Below are positions 42,315 to 51,590 of a stretch of DNA of 64,000 nt, in pieces (position 1 is the first letter of the stretch; each line of letters begins with the position of its first letter). The notes below the pieces were generated by a model. It made no database searches, had not been told where the DNA came from, and saw nothing but the letters and a program-made list of their open reading frames with translations. Source of the DNA: Streptomyces sp. DH5 (lineage in GTDB: Bacteria; Actinomycetota; Actinomycetes; Streptomycetales; Streptomycetaceae); the NCBI RefSeq assembly GCF_020873915.1, contig NZ_JAHWGP010000005.1:62001-126000 (forward strand), in the 5' to 3' direction. Position numbers and translations under genes: made by a program.

Positions 42315-43502
42315 GTGACACGTCGCCCTGCCACCCCGCTCCCCCCACCCGGGGAACGCCGACGTCTGCGTGAAGCGGGCGACCTGACGCGGGCTCAGCT
42401 CGCCGCGCGTGTGGGTGTACGGCCCGCGACGGTGCGTTCGTGGGAGTCCGGTCGCAGCGCCCCGCGCGGCCGGAACCTGGAGGTGTACGCGACGCTGCTG
42501 GCCGGACTGACCGGACCGGCGGCCGCGCCCGGCCCGGACGGGGAGAAACGGAGCGTGGATTCCGCGGCGGATCGTCAGCGGGAGCAGAGCGCCACGGTGG
42601 TGACGGTGTGTCCGGACCAGCCGGCCGGTGGTCCCTCGGGCGTCGTCGCGCCGGAGCCGTCGGCGTTCGCGCAGGCGCCCCCGGCGGACCCGGAGGTCCT
42701 GGGCGGACCGACACCGGCCCAGGCCTTCGACGCCCTGTACTCCTACTGCGCCCCCGCCCTCGTCCGGCAGACGTATCTGCTCGGCGGCCGCCGGGACCTA
42801 GCCCACGAGTCGGTGGAGCGCGCGTTCCAGCAGGCATGGGACCGCTGGCCCGAAGTGGCCCGCGACCCGGACCCGGCGGGCTGGGTGCGCGCGGCGGCGC
42901 ACGAGTGGGCGCTCTCCCCGTGGCACCGCTTCCGGCGCCGTCACCGGCGGTCCGAGCCCCCGCCGGCCGATGACGACGACCGCACGCTCCTCGAGACCCT
43001 GCTGCTCCTGCCGCCGCCGTACCGCCGCACGCTGCTGCTGCACGACGGGATCGGTCTCGGCCTGCCGGAGACGGCGGCGGAGACCGAGGCCACCACCAGG
43101 GCGGCGGCCGGCCGCCTGATGTGCGCGCGGGAGACCGTCGCCGCCCGGCTGCCGGAACTGTCCGACCCGCGGGAGCTGCACCACCGGCTGGCCGAGCTGG
43201 CCTCCACCGGCCGGCCGCGCGCTGCGGAGCCACCCGCGGTGCGCGGCGGCAGCGAACGCCGGGCGCGCTTCTGGACCCGGGCCGCCATCGCCTTCACGGT
43301 CGCCCTGATCGGCACCACGGCCCTCACCCTGCACACGGCGCCCACCGGTTACGAGCCACCGGTGCCGCCGGGCGAGACGGTGCGGGGCGTTCCGCCGCGG
43401 GTGGCGCCCGGTCCGCTGTCGCAGGAGCAGCGGGAGCTGCGGGACAGCCTCCGCGAGGCGCTGCCGCGCGGGACGCAGCGGCTGACGCCGCGGGCGGAGT
43501 GA
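42315..43502 (+). CDS. Fusion of XRE-type HTH, ECF-sigma-like region and membrane segment
   Basis: 395 residues. An N-terminal HTH (about 14-58: [20 protein letters not shown]) is followed by a linker. Then comes a part resembling an ECF sigma factor: region 2-like [36 protein letters not shown] and region 4-like [26 protein letters not shown] membrane helix ([21 protein letters not shown], about 321-340) and a Pro-rich exported tail end the protein. The sigma-like part is divergent, so real promoter recognition is unproven. GTG start with GGAGG about ten bases upstream. Confidence 0.75.
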   Translation: MTRRPATPLPPPGERRRLREAGDLTRAQLAARVGVRPATVRSWESGRSAPRGRNLEVYATLLAGLTGPAAAPGPDGEKRSVDSAADRQREQSATVVTVCPDQPAGGPSGVVAPEPSAFAQAPPADPEVLGGPTPAQAFDALYSYCAPALVRQTYLLGGRRDLAHESVERAFQQAWDRWPEVARDPDPAGWVRAAAHEWALSPWHRFRRRHRRSEPPPADDDDRTLLETLLLLPPPYRRTLLLHDGIGLGLPETAAETEATTRAAAGRLMCARETVAARLPELSDPRELHHRLAELASTGRPRAAEPPAVRGGSERRARFWTRAAIAFTVALIGTTALTLHTAPTGYEPPVPPGETVRGVPPRVAPGPLSQEQRELRDSLREALPRGTQRLTPRAE

Positions 43503-43515
43503 CCCGCCACCGGGT

Positions 43516-43575
43516 GAACCGGTGCGGACACGACGGAACCGGTGCGGACACGACGGAACCGGTGCGGACACGACG
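43516..43575. repeat. Three tandem 20-bp repeats
   Basis: Three perfect copies of GAACCGGTGCGGACACGACG at 43516, 43536 and 43556, immediately after the HTH/sigma-like gene and adjoining the sucD terminator. Confidence 0.95.
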
Positions 43576-43610
43576 GTGGGCCCGTCCCCCTGCCGGGGAA
43601 CGGGCCCACC
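43575..43610 (-). terminator. Terminator of sucCD
   Basis: Stem GGTGGGCCCGT/ACGGGCCCACC with an inner CCCC/GGGG pairing, just beyond the sucD stop. It also faces the converging plus-strand gene. Confidence 0.7.
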
Positions 43611-43634
43611 GTGCGGTGCGCGGCTGCCGGTGAC

Positions 43635-44519
43635 TCAGCCGGCGAGGATCGCGCGCGCCAGCTTCGCCGTCTCGGTCGGCGTCTTGCCGACCTTGACGCC
43701 GGCGGCCTCCAGGGCCTCCTTCTTGGCGGCGGCCGTGCCGGAGGAGCCGGAGACGATGGCGCCGGCGTGGCCCATGGTCTTGCCCTCGGGCGCGGTGAAG
43801 CCCGCGACGTAGCCGACGACCGGCTTCGTCACGTTCTCCTTGATGTAGGCCGCGGCCCGCTCCTCGGCGTCGCCGCCGATCTCACCGATCATCACGATCA
43901 GGTCGGTGTCGGGGTCGGCCTCGAACGCGGCGAGCGCGTCGATGTGCGTGGTGCCGATGACCGGGTCGCCACCGATGCCCACGGCGGAGGAGAAGCCGAT
44001 GTCACGCAGCTCGTACATCATCTGGTACGTCAGCGTGCCGGACTTCGAGACCAGGCCGATGCGGCCCGGCTTGGTGATGTCGCCCGGGATGATGCCGGCG
44101 TTCGACTGACCGGGGCTGATCAGACCCGGGCAGTTCGGGCCGATGATCCGGGTCTTGTCGCCCTTCTCCACGGCGTACGCGTAGAAGGCGGCGGAGTCGT
44201 GCACCGCGATGCCCTCGGTGATCACGACCGCGAGGGGGATCTCGGCGTCGATGGCCTCGACGACGGCGGCCTTGGCGAAGGCCGGCGGGACGAAGAGGAC
44301 GGACACGTTGGCGCCCGTCTTCTCCATCGCCTCGGCGACCGTGCCGAAGACCGGGATCTCGTTGCCGTCGATGTCGACGGACGTGCCCGCCTTGCGGGGG
44401 TTCACGCCGCCGACGATGTTGGTGCCGTCGGCCAGCATGAGCTTGGTGTGCTTCATGCCCGTGGCACCGGTCATGCCCTGGACGATGACCTTGGAGTCCT
44501 TGTTGAGGAAGATAGCCAT
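43635..44519 (-). CDS. sucD: Succinyl-CoA synthetase alpha subunit
   Basis: 294 residues. CoA-binding Rossmann domain [30 protein letters not shown]; and the phosphorylated active-site His in [13 protein letters not shown]. It forms succinate and NTP from succinyl-CoA with the beta subunit from sucC, 21 bases upstream. ATG with a GGAAG site. Confidence 0.97.
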   Translation of the reverse strand: MAIFLNKDSKVIVQGMTGATGMKHTKLMLADGTNIVGGVNPRKAGTSVDIDGNEIPVFGTVAEAMEKTGANVSVLFVPPAFAKAAVVEAIDAEIPLAVVITEGIAVHDSAAFYAYAVEKGDKTRIIGPNCPGLISPGQSNAGIIPGDITKPGRIGLVSKSGTLTYQMMYELRDIGFSSAVGIGGDPVIGTTHIDALAAFEADPDTDLIVMIGEIGGDAEERAAAYIKENVTKPVVGYVAGFTAPEGKTMGHAGAIVSGSSGTAAAKKEALEAAGVKVGKTPTETAKLARAILAG

Positions 44520-44540
44520 GGCTGTCTGAGTCCCTCTTCC

Positions 44541-45719
44541 TTACTTCGCAGCCGCGAGCTCGGCGGCCTTGTCGGCCGCGCCGTCCATGGTGTCCACGCG
44601 CTGCACCAGCGGGTGGTTGGCGTCGGAGAGGATCTTGCGACCCAGCTCGGCGTTGTTGCCGTCGAGGCGGACGACGAGGGGCTTGGTGACTTCCTCGCCG
44701 CGGTCCGCGAGCAGCTGCAGCGCCTGCACGATGCCGTTGGCGACCTCGTCGCAGGCGGTGATGCCGCCGAAGACGTTGACGAAGACGGACTTGACGTCCG
44801 GGTCGCCGAGGATGATCTCCAGGCCGTTCGCCATGACGGCGGCGGAGGCACCGCCACCGATGTCGAGGAAGTTGGCGGGCTTGACGCCGCCGTGCGCCTC
44901 ACCGGCGTAGGCGACGACATCGAGGGTGCTCATGACGAGACCCGCGCCGTTGCCGATGATGCCGACCTCGCCGTCGAGCTTGACGTAGTTGAGGTTCTTC
45001 TCCTTGGCGGCCGCCTCGAGCGGGTTGGCGGAGGCCTTGTCCTGCAGGGCCTCGTGCCCCGGCTGGCGGAACTCGGCGTTCTCGTCCAGGGACACCTTGC
45101 CGTCCAGGGCGAGGACGTCACCGGAGGCGACCTTGGCCAGCGGGTTGACCTCGACGAGGAGCGCGTCCTCGGCGACGAAGGTCTTCCACAGGGTGACCAG
45201 GACGTCGGCGACCTTGTCGGCGACCTCCGCCGGGAAGTTCGCGGCTTCGACGATCTCGCGCGCCTTGGCGGGGGTCACACCCTCGTTGGCGTCGATCGGC
45301 GTCTTGGCCACGGCCTCCGGGCGGGTGGCCGCCACCTCCTCGATGTCCATGCCGCCCTCGACGGAGGCGATGGAGAGGAAGGTGCGGTTGGCACGGTCGA
45401 GGAGGAAGGAGACGTAGTACTCCTCCACGATCTCGGGGGCCGTCTCGGCGATCATCACCTTGTGGACCGTGTGGCCCTTGATGTCCATGCCGAGGATGTC
45501 CGTCGCGCGGGCGACGGCCTCGTCCGGGGTCGCGGCGAGCTTGACGCCGCCGGCCTTGCCTCGGCCACCCACCTTCACCTGGGCCTTGACGACGGACTTG
45601 CCACCGAGACGCTCAGTGGCTGCGCGGGCCGCCTCAGGCGTGTCGATGACTTCACCGGCCAGCACCGGTACATCGTGCTTGGCGAAGAGGTCCCTCGCCT
45701 GGTACTCGAACAGGTCCAC
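44541..45719 (-). CDS. sucC: Succinyl-CoA synthetase beta subunit
   Basis: 392 residues. ATP-grasp domain beginning [20 protein letters not shown], with [17 protein letters not shown] (nucleotide site), EVNPLAKV, and the C-terminal ligase part [11 protein letters not shown] and [14 protein letters not shown]. Length is normal. First gene of sucCD; GTG start with only a weak ribosome-binding site. Confidence 0.97.
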   Translation of the reverse strand: MDLFEYQARDLFAKHDVPVLAGEVIDTPEAARAATERLGGKSVVKAQVKVGGRGKAGGVKLAATPDEAVARATDILGMDIKGHTVHKVMIAETAPEIVEEYYVSFLLDRANRTFLSIASVEGGMDIEEVAATRPEAVAKTPIDANEGVTPAKAREIVEAANFPAEVADKVADVLVTLWKTFVAEDALLVEVNPLAKVASGDVLALDGKVSLDENAEFRQPGHEALQDKASANPLEAAAKEKNLNYVKLDGEVGIIGNGAGLVMSTLDVVAYAGEAHGGVKPANFLDIGGGASAAVMANGLEIILGDPDVKSVFVNVFGGITACDEVANGIVQALQLLADRGEEVTKPLVVRLDGNNAELGRKILSDANHPLVQRVDTMDGAADKAAELAAAK

Positions 45720-45954
45720 GCGCTTCCGTCCCTATCAGTGATCTCGCGGTTCGTTGGATGCGTGGGCGTGCCGCGAAGGGCAACGTGACGTCCGCTGTGT
45801 CACAAGGGAGGCGCACACGGTGTCCGAGCGCGCGGCATGTCCATCTCGCAGGCTATCGCCGCTTGGGTGACCTCTCTAAATCGCGGGTCACACGTGAGCG
45901 GTGATACCTGTCACATGATGCCGTGTTCTCTGGCACGGCGTGCCGGAGGTGAGG

Positions 45955-45988
45955 GGCCTCACCGGGCTGGGGTCGACCCGGTGAGGCC
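45955..45988. terminator. Strong hairpin upstream of sucC
   Basis: Perfect 12-bp stem GGCCTCACCGGG/CCCGGTGAGGCC with a 10-base loop. It is far (235 bases) from the sucC start, so it may terminate an unseen transcript. Confidence 0.5.
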
Positions 45989-46071
45989 TGCGCACCACCC
46001 GGAGGGGGCGGCTGCCCGCCGTCCGGGGTTGCGGGGTGACCGGGCCCCACCCCAATGGGGCCGGCCGTCCC

Positions 46072-46137
46072 CTTCGCGGGGTCGCACCCGGACGAGCCGA
46101 CGGCTTTCGGCTGTCCGGGTCCTGATGCCCCGCGAAG
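46072..46137. other. Nested three-stem RNA-like structure
   Basis: An outer 10-bp stem CTTCGCGGGG/CCCCGCGAAG encloses an 8-bp stem ACCCGGAC/GTCCGGGT and an inner 6-bp stem AGCCGA/TCGGCT, separated by short internal loops. It is more elaborate than a plain terminator, with no adjacent gene. Unidentified. Confidence 0.45.
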
Positions 46138-46813
46138 ACCTTTGTCACCCGTGAGTCAGGTGGGGGTGGGAGGAGGGGGCGGACCAGCTCACCGGGCGGG
46201 GTGCCGCTCCGCGACGTTCTCCGCCGGGGCGGGGTGGTGGTCCGCCGGGGATCACCGGCTCACCTCCTCGCGCGCACGCTTTTGCGGTGCGGGAGGGGCC
46301 GTCCTCAAGCGGGTGGTGCCGGAACGTCCCGGCACCGCTCCCGGGTCCCGGACGCCTCGGCGCGCACCGTGGTTCCGGGGACGGGCCCGGGGCGGGCCGG
46401 TTGGACGCCGGACCGGTGGGACGCCGGGACGGCGCCCGTGCCGCCGTGCCGCTGTGTGCCCTGGTCCGCCGTCGAACGGCCACCCGGACGCCGTGCGGCG
46501 GGCCGCCGGACGGGGCGTCGGGAGCGGGGAGGGTCTGCCCGGCGCCCGGCGCGTGGGTGCCGTCCCGCTGGGCGCCCTGGTCGTCGCGGCCGCTGTGGTG
46601 GGGCGCGGTGCGGGCGCCGGTGAACCGCGGGCCGTGAGGGTGGGGCCGGCGGTTCCGGCACCTGCCGGACGGCGGGACGAGTGGGGACGCCGATTGGGGT
46701 CCGCACCGAACGGCGCCGATCCTCGCACGCGACGCCCGAGCCCGCGCAAGCCCTCGGTCACCGATGGGCGGCCATGTCCGTTTCCCCCGGTCCGATCGCG
46801 GGCGCGGCGCCGG

Positions 46814-48013
46814 TCATCCCGTCTCCGGTACCGGCAGCGGCCGCTTCTCGATCGCCGCCGCCATCACCTCCGGGAACAGATCGGGTGTGCAGGCGAACGC
46901 CGGCACGCCCAGCGCGGCGAGAGCGGCCGCGTGTTCCCTGTCGTGGGCGGGCGCCCCCTCGTCGGACAAGGCCAGCAGGGCCACGAAATGCACCCCGGAC
47001 GCCTTCATCGCCGCCACCCGCTGGAGCATCTCGTCGCGTATGCCCCCTTCGTAGAGGTCGCTGATCAGCACGACCACCGTCTCCGGGGGCCGGGTGATCC
47101 GCGACTGGCAGTACGCGAGCGCCCGGTTGATGTCCGTGCCGCCACCGAGCCGGGTACCGAAGAGCACGTCGACGGGATCGTCGAGCAGATCGGTGAGGTC
47201 CACGACCGCCGTGTCGAAGGCCACGAGCCGCGTGTCCACCGCCGGCAGGGACGCCAGCACCGCCCCGAACACCGCCGCGTACACGACCGACGCCGCCATC
47301 GACCCCGACTGGTCGACGCACAGGACGATCTCCCTGCGCACCGACCGCGAGGCGCGCCCGTACCCGACGAGCCGCTCCGGCACGACCGTCCGGTGTTCCG
47401 GGAGGTAGTGCTTGAGGTTGGCCGCGATCGTGCGGTTCCAGTCGACGTCGTGATGGCGCGGCCGGCTGACGCGGGCACTGCGGTCGAGGGCGCCGGTGAG
47501 GGTGGCCCGCGTGCGGGTGGCGAGCCGCTCCTCCAGGTCCCGCACGACCTTGCGCACCACGGCCCGTGCCGTCTCCTTCGTCGTCTCGGGCATGGCCTTG
47601 TCGAGTGACAGCAGCGTCCCGACGAGGTGGACGTCGGCCTCGACCGCCTCCAGCATCTCCGGTTCGAGCAGGAGCGCGGCGAGCCCGAGCCGGTCGATGG
47701 CGTCGCGCTGCATGACCTGGACGACGGACGTGGGGAAGTAGGTCCGGATGTCCCCCAGCCAGCGGGCCACCGACGGTGCCGACGCCCCCAGCCCCGCCGA
47801 CCGGTCCCCGCCCGCCCCCGGCCCGTCCGCCTTGCCGTAGAGCGCGGTGAGCGCCTCGTCCATCGCGGCGTCCCGCCCGGACAGCGCGTGGCCGGTCCCG
47901 TCGGCCGCGTCCCCGCCGAGCACGAGGCGCCATCTGCGCAGCCGCTCCCGCGCGGCCGGGTCCGTCGTCGTGACCGCCATGCCCGTCTCCTCCTCCCGTT
48001 GCGTGTCCGTCAT
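46814..48013 (-). CDS. VWA-domain protein of the MoxR/SWIM/DUF5682/DUF5691 locus
   Basis: 399 residues. The N-terminal 200 are helical, with a basic stretch ARVSRPRHHDVDWNRTIAANLKHY. The C-terminal von Willebrand A domain has an intact metal-ion site: DQSGSMAASV (DxSxS), the Thr in LGGGTDINRAL, and Asp in VLISDLYEGG. VWA proteins paired with MoxR ATPases act as ATPase-driven adaptors in metal insertion or complex remodelling. ATG overlaps the DUF5682 stop by four bases. A second in-frame Met 11 codons later is possible. Confidence 0.9.
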   Translation of the reverse strand: MTDTQREEETGMAVTTTDPAARERLRRWRLVLGGDAADGTGHALSGRDAAMDEALTALYGKADGPGAGGDRSAGLGASAPSVARWLGDIRTYFPTSVVQVMQRDAIDRLGLAALLLEPEMLEAVEADVHLVGTLLSLDKAMPETTKETARAVVRKVVRDLEERLATRTRATLTGALDRSARVSRPRHHDVDWNRTIAANLKHYLPEHRTVVPERLVGYGRASRSVRREIVLCVDQSGSMAASVVYAAVFGAVLASLPAVDTRLVAFDTAVVDLTDLLDDPVDVLFGTRLGGGTDINRALAYCQSRITRPPETVVVLISDLYEGGIRDEMLQRVAAMKASGVHFVALLALSDEGAPAHDREHAAALAALGVPAFACTPDLFPEVMAAAIEKRPLPVPETG

Positions 48014-50364
48014 CCCGCCGCTCCGGCTGGTCCGGCGCCCGCTCTCGCGCCGTCCTCGTCCGCACCGCCCAGCAGCAGCCGCAGCACCGGCAGCACGGCG
48101 TCCGCGCGGCCGGTGTCCAGACCGGGTGCGAAGCCGGGTGTGCCGCCCGTGCCCGTGACGCTCCCGCGTGCCGCCGGCCCGCGCCGGACCAGCTCGCCGA
48201 GAGTGCGCCGCACCCCCGGCTCGTACGCCGAGAACGTGCGCCGCACCAGCGGCAGTACGTCCGTGAACGCCTCCGCCGGTACGCCCGTCAGCCAGGCGTC
48301 GACCAGCGCGAGCAGCCGCTCGTCGTGCACCAGGAGCAGTCCGCCGCCGGGTCCCCCGCCGACGAACCCCTCGATCCACGCGGCCGCGTCCGCCGGCGGC
48401 GTGCCCCGTGACAGCGCGAGTCCCATGAGCCGCGCCGCCTCCTCCCGCGCCAGTTGCCCGCCGTCCAGCAGCAGCCGCACGGACCGGCCCCGGATGACAC
48501 CGGGCACGGTGTCCCGGGCGGACAGCGTCCGCAGGACCGACTGCCAGCGGACGCGGAGAGTCCCGTGGTCCGGTGCGGACGAGTCGCCGAGGAGGCTCAC
48601 GGCGCCGTGCACCGCGTCGACGTGTCCGCGCATCTCCTCGGCCGCGTCCGCGTCCAGTGCGGCGCAGGCCGGGGGCAGCCCGACGAAGATCCGCCCGGCC
48701 AGCCCGGAGGCGACCTCCGCCAGTGCCGCCGTGTCCGTGCCGCGCACGTCCCCGTAGCGCAGGGAGCGGACCAGGGCGGGCAGCGCACGGGCGAGATGGC
48801 CGACGTCCGTGTCGAGGGCCGCCCGGTCGGCGAGGATCCGCATCACCGTGGGCAGCGCCCCCGGCAGGCCGGCCAGCAGGCAGCGCTCGGCGAGCCCGGT
48901 GACCCCGTCCAGGCCCCGCGCGGTGACGGCGTCCGCCTCCGCCTTGGCGGTCGCGGCCGTGCGGACGGTCGTCCCCCACACCCCGGCCTCGGCGACCCGT
49001 ACGGACAGCTCCGGCTCCCAGCGCAGCCGCCAGCTCTCCCGGAAGGTCCCGGTGCTGCCGCGCGAGGCGGCGGGTCCGCCCCAGCCGATGCCGAGCAGCC
49101 GCAGCCGGTGCAGCAGTCTGCTGCGCTCCGCGTCGGTGTCCTTGCGCAGGTCGAGCTCCAGCTCCCGCTCCGCCGCCTCCGGCTTCAGCCGCAGCCGGCG
49201 CTGGATCCGCTCCAGGTCCCGCTGCAACGGCACGGCGGGCGCCGTGGCCGGCACCTCACCCAGGACGTCGCCGACGACCAGCCGGTCGCGCACCAGCGCC
49301 AGCGGCACGTCGGAGCCGTCGCACATCACCGCCCGCACCGCGTCCGTCGTCTCGCTCAGCCCGGCCAGCGGACGTCCGCGCATCGCCGCGAGGGTCTCCG
49401 CCAGCCGCACGGCCTCGATGACGTGCGCGGACGAGACCATCCGGTCCTCGGCCCGCAACAGCCCGGCCACCTTGGTCAGCCAGCGCTCCACCGGCCGGTC
49501 CGGGACGTCGAACAGGTGCCCGTACCAGCCGGGGGAGTCGACGCCCGCGCCGTAACCGCTCGCCCGGGAGAGCCTGCGGTGGGTCCAGGGCACCCAGGTC
49601 ATGGCCGTCTTCACCTTCGGCAACCCCTTCAGCAGGGCCCGGTCGGAGGCGACGGGGGACCCGCGCCGCAGCGCGGGCACGTGCCAGGCCCCGCACACCA
49701 CGGCCACGCCGCCCTCGAACTCCCGCTGTGCGGCGCGGATCCGCAGCCGCATGTGGGCCTCACGGACGAGGTCCCGCCCGTCTCCTCCGGCGCCGCACTC
49801 CTCCCGCAGCGCGGCCATCGCCTCCTCCAGCGCCGTGAACGGCGCGACCGGGTCCCCCTTCCCCACGCCCCGGTGCTCGACGGCGTCCTCCCACCACCGC
49901 TCGGCGTCGTCGTACCCCGCCGCCTCCGCCAGCACCCCCAGGGGGTCGGTCCGCACGTCCCCCTCCGGCGCGGTGCCCTCGGCGGCCGCCGCGGCTCCGG
50001 GTGCGTGCCCCTCGTCCTCCTCCCGCGCCAGCGTGTGCGCCGCGGGCAGGTCGATGAAGCGGGCCGGCACTCCGTGCTCCAGCGCCCAGCGGATCGCGAC
50101 CCATTCCGGGGAGAACCCGGCCAGGGGCCAGAAGGCCGAGCGGCCGGGCTCGTCGACGGCGTGGGCGAGCAGGGCGACGGGTGGTCGCATGTCCTCCCCG
50201 GCGGCGAGCGGGATCAACGCGTCCGCCTCGGGCGGCCCCTCGATCAGCACGACGCCCGGCCGGGCGTCCTCCAGCACCGCCCGCACCGCCCGGGCCGACC
50301 CCGGACCGTGATGCCGCACCCCGAGCAGCAGCGGCTCCGCGACGCCCGCCTTCGCTCCGCTCAC
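48010..50364 (-). CDS. DUF5682 family protein (TraB/EreA-like N-terminus)
   Basis: 784 residues. The N-terminal part resembles TraB-like or erythromycin-esterase-like folds: LLLGVRHHGPGSARAVRAVL, VVLIEGPPEADALIPL, RFIDLPAAH, and AVVCGAWHVPAL near residue 240. The conserved His and Glu residues in these strands may form a metal site (inference). The long C-terminal half is helical and Leu/Ala/Arg-rich with no known domain. It always seems to travel with MoxR and VWA genes. Start and stop both overlap the neighbours by four bases. Confidence 0.85.
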   Translation of the reverse strand: MSGAKAGVAEPLLLGVRHHGPGSARAVRAVLEDARPGVVLIEGPPEADALIPLAAGEDMRPPVALLAHAVDEPGRSAFWPLAGFSPEWVAIRWALEHGVPARFIDLPAAHTLAREEDEGHAPGAAAAAEGTAPEGDVRTDPLGVLAEAAGYDDAERWWEDAVEHRGVGKGDPVAPFTALEEAMAALREECGAGGDGRDLVREAHMRLRIRAAQREFEGGVAVVCGAWHVPALRRGSPVASDRALLKGLPKVKTAMTWVPWTHRRLSRASGYGAGVDSPGWYGHLFDVPDRPVERWLTKVAGLLRAEDRMVSSAHVIEAVRLAETLAAMRGRPLAGLSETTDAVRAVMCDGSDVPLALVRDRLVVGDVLGEVPATAPAVPLQRDLERIQRRLRLKPEAAERELELDLRKDTDAERSRLLHRLRLLGIGWGGPAASRGSTGTFRESWRLRWEPELSVRVAEAGVWGTTVRTAATAKAEADAVTARGLDGVTGLAERCLLAGLPGALPTVMRILADRAALDTDVGHLARALPALVRSLRYGDVRGTDTAALAEVASGLAGRIFVGLPPACAALDADAAEEMRGHVDAVHGAVSLLGDSSAPDHGTLRVRWQSVLRTLSARDTVPGVIRGRSVRLLLDGGQLAREEAARLMGLALSRGTPPADAAAWIEGFVGGGPGGGLLLVHDERLLALVDAWLTGVPAEAFTDVLPLVRRTFSAYEPGVRRTLGELVRRGPAARGSVTGTGGTPGFAPGLDTGRADAVLPVLRLLLGGADEDGARAGAGPAGAAG

Positions 50365-51458
50365 GCGCCGGCCTCCCGGCAGGCCCGGTAGAAGTCCTTC
50401 CAGCCGTCCCGCTCACGGACGACGGTCTCCAGGTACTCCTGCCAGACGACACGGTCCGCAGCCGGGTCGCGGACGACCGCGCCGAGGATGCCCGCGGCGA
50501 CGTCCCCGGCCCGCAGCACCCCGTCGCCGAAGTGCGCCGCGAGCGCCAGTCCGCCCGTGACCACGGAGATGGCCTCGGCCGTCGACAGCGTGCCGCTGGG
50601 CGACTTGAGCCGGGTGCGGCCGTCGGTCGTCACCCCGTCGCGCAGCTCGCGGAAGACGGTGACGACACGGCGGATCTCGTCGATGCCGTCGGGCACGGCC
50701 GGCAGGTCGAGGGAGCGGCCGATCTGGCCGACGCGGCGCGAGACGATGTCGACCTCCGCCTCCGGTGTCTCCGGCAACGGCAGCACCACGGTGTTGAACC
50801 GGCGGCGCAGGGCACTGGACAGCTCGTTGATCCCGCGGTCGCGGTCGTTGGCCGTGGCGATCAGGTTGAAGCCGCGGACCGCCTGCACCTCCTGGCCCAG
50901 TTCCGGTACCGGCAGTGTCTTCTCCGACAGGATCGTGATCAGCGTGTCCTGCACGTCGGCCGGGATGCGGGTCAGCTCCTCGACCCGGACCGTCGCGCCC
51001 TCGGCCATGGCCCGCATCACCGGACTGGGTACCAGGGCGTCCCGGCTGGGTCCCTCGGCGAGCAGCCGGGCGTAGTTCCAGCCGTAGCGGATGGCCTCCT
51101 CCGGCGTGCCGGCCGTGCCCTGCACCAGCAGCGTGGAGTCACCGCTGACCGCCGCGGCCAGGTGCTCGGAGACCCAGGTCTTCGCCGTGCCGGGCACCCC
51201 GAGCAGCAGCAGGGCCCGGTCGGTGGCGAGGGTGGTGACCGCGACCTCGACGAGCCGGCGCGGGCCTACGTACTTCGGCGTGATCACCGTGCCGTCCTGC
51301 AGGGTGCCGCCCAGCAGGTAGGTGGCGACGGCCCACGGCGAGAGTTTCCAGCGCGCGGGGCGCGGGCGGTCGTCCAGCTCGGCCAACGCGGCGAGTTCGG
51401 CTGCGAAGGCGTCCTCGGCGTGCGGCCGCAGCGTGTCCCGTTCGACAGGCACAGTCAT
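50361..51458 (-). CDS. MoxR-type AAA+ ATPase
   Basis: 365 residues. Walker A LLLLGVPGTAKTW, Walker B-like ATVRVEELTRI, sensor 1 NLIATANDRDRGI, and arginine finger region SSALRRRFNTVVLPLP identify a MoxR-branch AAA+ protein. These are cytosolic ring ATPases that act with VWA partners to remodel targets. First gene of the minus-strand operon, coupled to DUF5682 by a GTGA overlap. It is divergent from the SWIM gene across a 132-bp spacer with a long inverted repeat. Confidence 0.93.
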   Translation of the reverse strand: MTVPVERDTLRPHAEDAFAAELAALAELDDRPRPARWKLSPWAVATYLLGGTLQDGTVITPKYVGPRRLVEVAVTTLATDRALLLLGVPGTAKTWVSEHLAAAVSGDSTLLVQGTAGTPEEAIRYGWNYARLLAEGPSRDALVPSPVMRAMAEGATVRVEELTRIPADVQDTLITILSEKTLPVPELGQEVQAVRGFNLIATANDRDRGINELSSALRRRFNTVVLPLPETPEAEVDIVSRRVGQIGRSLDLPAVPDGIDEIRRVVTVFRELRDGVTTDGRTRLKSPSGTLSTAEAISVVTGGLALAAHFGDGVLRAGDVAAGILGAVVRDPAADRVVWQEYLETVVRERDGWKDFYRACREAGA

Positions 51459-51514
51459 GACTGAGTCCCCCTCCAGCTCGGCCGGTTCGGATCCGCAACC
51501 CACCGTGCACCACG

Positions 51515-51570
51515 CCACTGACAATCGCTCCGACCTGCGCACATGTGCTCCGCGGACCGATTGTCAGTGG
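51515..51570. promoter_or_regulatory. Symmetric divergent operator/promoter between MoxR and SWIM genes
   Basis: Perfect 13-bp inverted repeat CCACTGACAATCG (51515-51527) and CGATTGTCAGTGG (51558-51570), spaced by 30 bases. A perfect 10-bp palindrome GCACATGTGC (51539-51548) lies within one base of its centre. Each arm reads outward as TTGTCAGTGG, so both directions share a TTGTCA -35-like hexamer. Confidence 0.7.
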
Positions 51571-51590
51571 TGGGATCTAGTTTCGGTGGC

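Larger units (their letters stand above)
45720..46813. other. Long spacer between sucC and the VWA gene
   Basis: About 1.1 kb without a supported gene. The sucC promoter region (45720-45920) is comparatively AT-rich. Two structured elements are listed separately (45955-45988 and 46072-46137). From 46150 to 46800 all frames are Arg/Pro/Gly-rich. One plus-strand stretch near 46560 (GAVPLGALVVAAAVVGRG) is hydrophobic, but I could not connect it to a believable gene. It could hold a small RNA or a decayed gene. Confidence 0.4.

Noticed and set aside
42740-43160. A genuine stand-alone ECF sigma factor
   Set aside because: The sigma-like part is flanked by an HTH and a membrane helix in the same chain and its region 4 is weak, so I call it only sigma-like.
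46072-46137. Fluoride (crcB) or guanidine riboswitch
   Set aside because: CTGATG-like bases on the plus strand recall crcB, but the upstream GGNGATGG block and pseudoknot partners are missing; guanidine motifs do not match.
46252-46761. Minus-strand frame of 169 codons in the sucC-VWA spacer
   Set aside because: Composition is almost wholly Arg/Pro/Gly/Ala, several frames overlap equally well, no domain or ribosome-binding site is visible; typical of high-GC non-coding sequence.
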